A stretch of 7,433 nt of DNA from DASWHR01 sp036398095 (GTDB lineage: Bacteria; Actinomycetota; AC-67): NCBI GenBank assembly GCA_036398095.1, contig DASWHR010000147.1, positions 1 through 7,433 on the forward strand, written 5' to 3'. The position numbers and the translations under genes are program-made. Each line of letters begins with the position of its first letter. The stretch's first letter is position 1. The notes beneath the pieces are model-generated. The model saw only the letters and a list, made by a program, of their open reading frames with translations. It searched no databases and had not been told where the DNA came from. Of this stretch, positions 7,399 through 7,433 are shown piece after piece.

Positions 7399-7433
7399 GC
7401 GATGCGGTTGCGCTACACGAACACGAACGTCAT

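Overview
The window is a GC-rich bacterial chromosomal segment. It holds six protein genes packed tightly on both strands, and I see no mobile-element, CRISPR, rRNA or tRNA signal. The gene set is a γ-α fused 2-oxoacid:ferredoxin oxidoreductase of the mycobacterial KorAB type, a GYD-domain protein, an exported nitrilase-fold protein, and a gene that looks leaderless with a GTG start. This would fit a high-GC bacterium such as an actinobacterium or one of the uncultured Eremiobacterota/Chloroflexota-like lineages. The sequence alone does not settle the taxon.

Left part (1-1832): an exported carbon-nitrogen-hydrolase-like protein runs leftwards out of the window from a start at 1407. Across a 104-bp divergent gap, a 106-residue GYD-domain protein runs right. 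Its stop codon lies in the palindrome CTAG, which is also the stop of the opposing acyltransferase gene.

Middle part (1829-4185, minus strand): an integral-membrane acyltransferase-3 protein lies downstream of a NifS/IscS-type cysteine desulfurase, with a 71-bp gap. The desulfurase starts at a GTG that a TATACT box precedes by 6 nt, an arrangement typical of leaderless transcripts.

Right part (4186-7433): a 295-bp divergent control region separates the desulfurase from korA-korB. It holds two opposed -10-like boxes, a 7-bp-arm inverted repeat exactly midway between them, and a strong hairpin at the start of the presumed korA leader. KorA (γ+α) and KorB (TPP and [4Fe-4S] subunit) together make a complete 2-oxoacid:ferredoxin oxidoreductase, probably acting on 2-oxoglutarate. 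A 13-bp-stem terminator follows korB. Placing a sulfur donor for Fe-S assembly back-to-back with an Fe-S enzyme suggests, as inference only, shared regulation.

I did not find an obviously new multi-gene system. The most interesting points are the divergent desulfurase/kor control region, the nitrilase-like protein with Ser at the apparent nucleophile position, and the shared CTAG stop.
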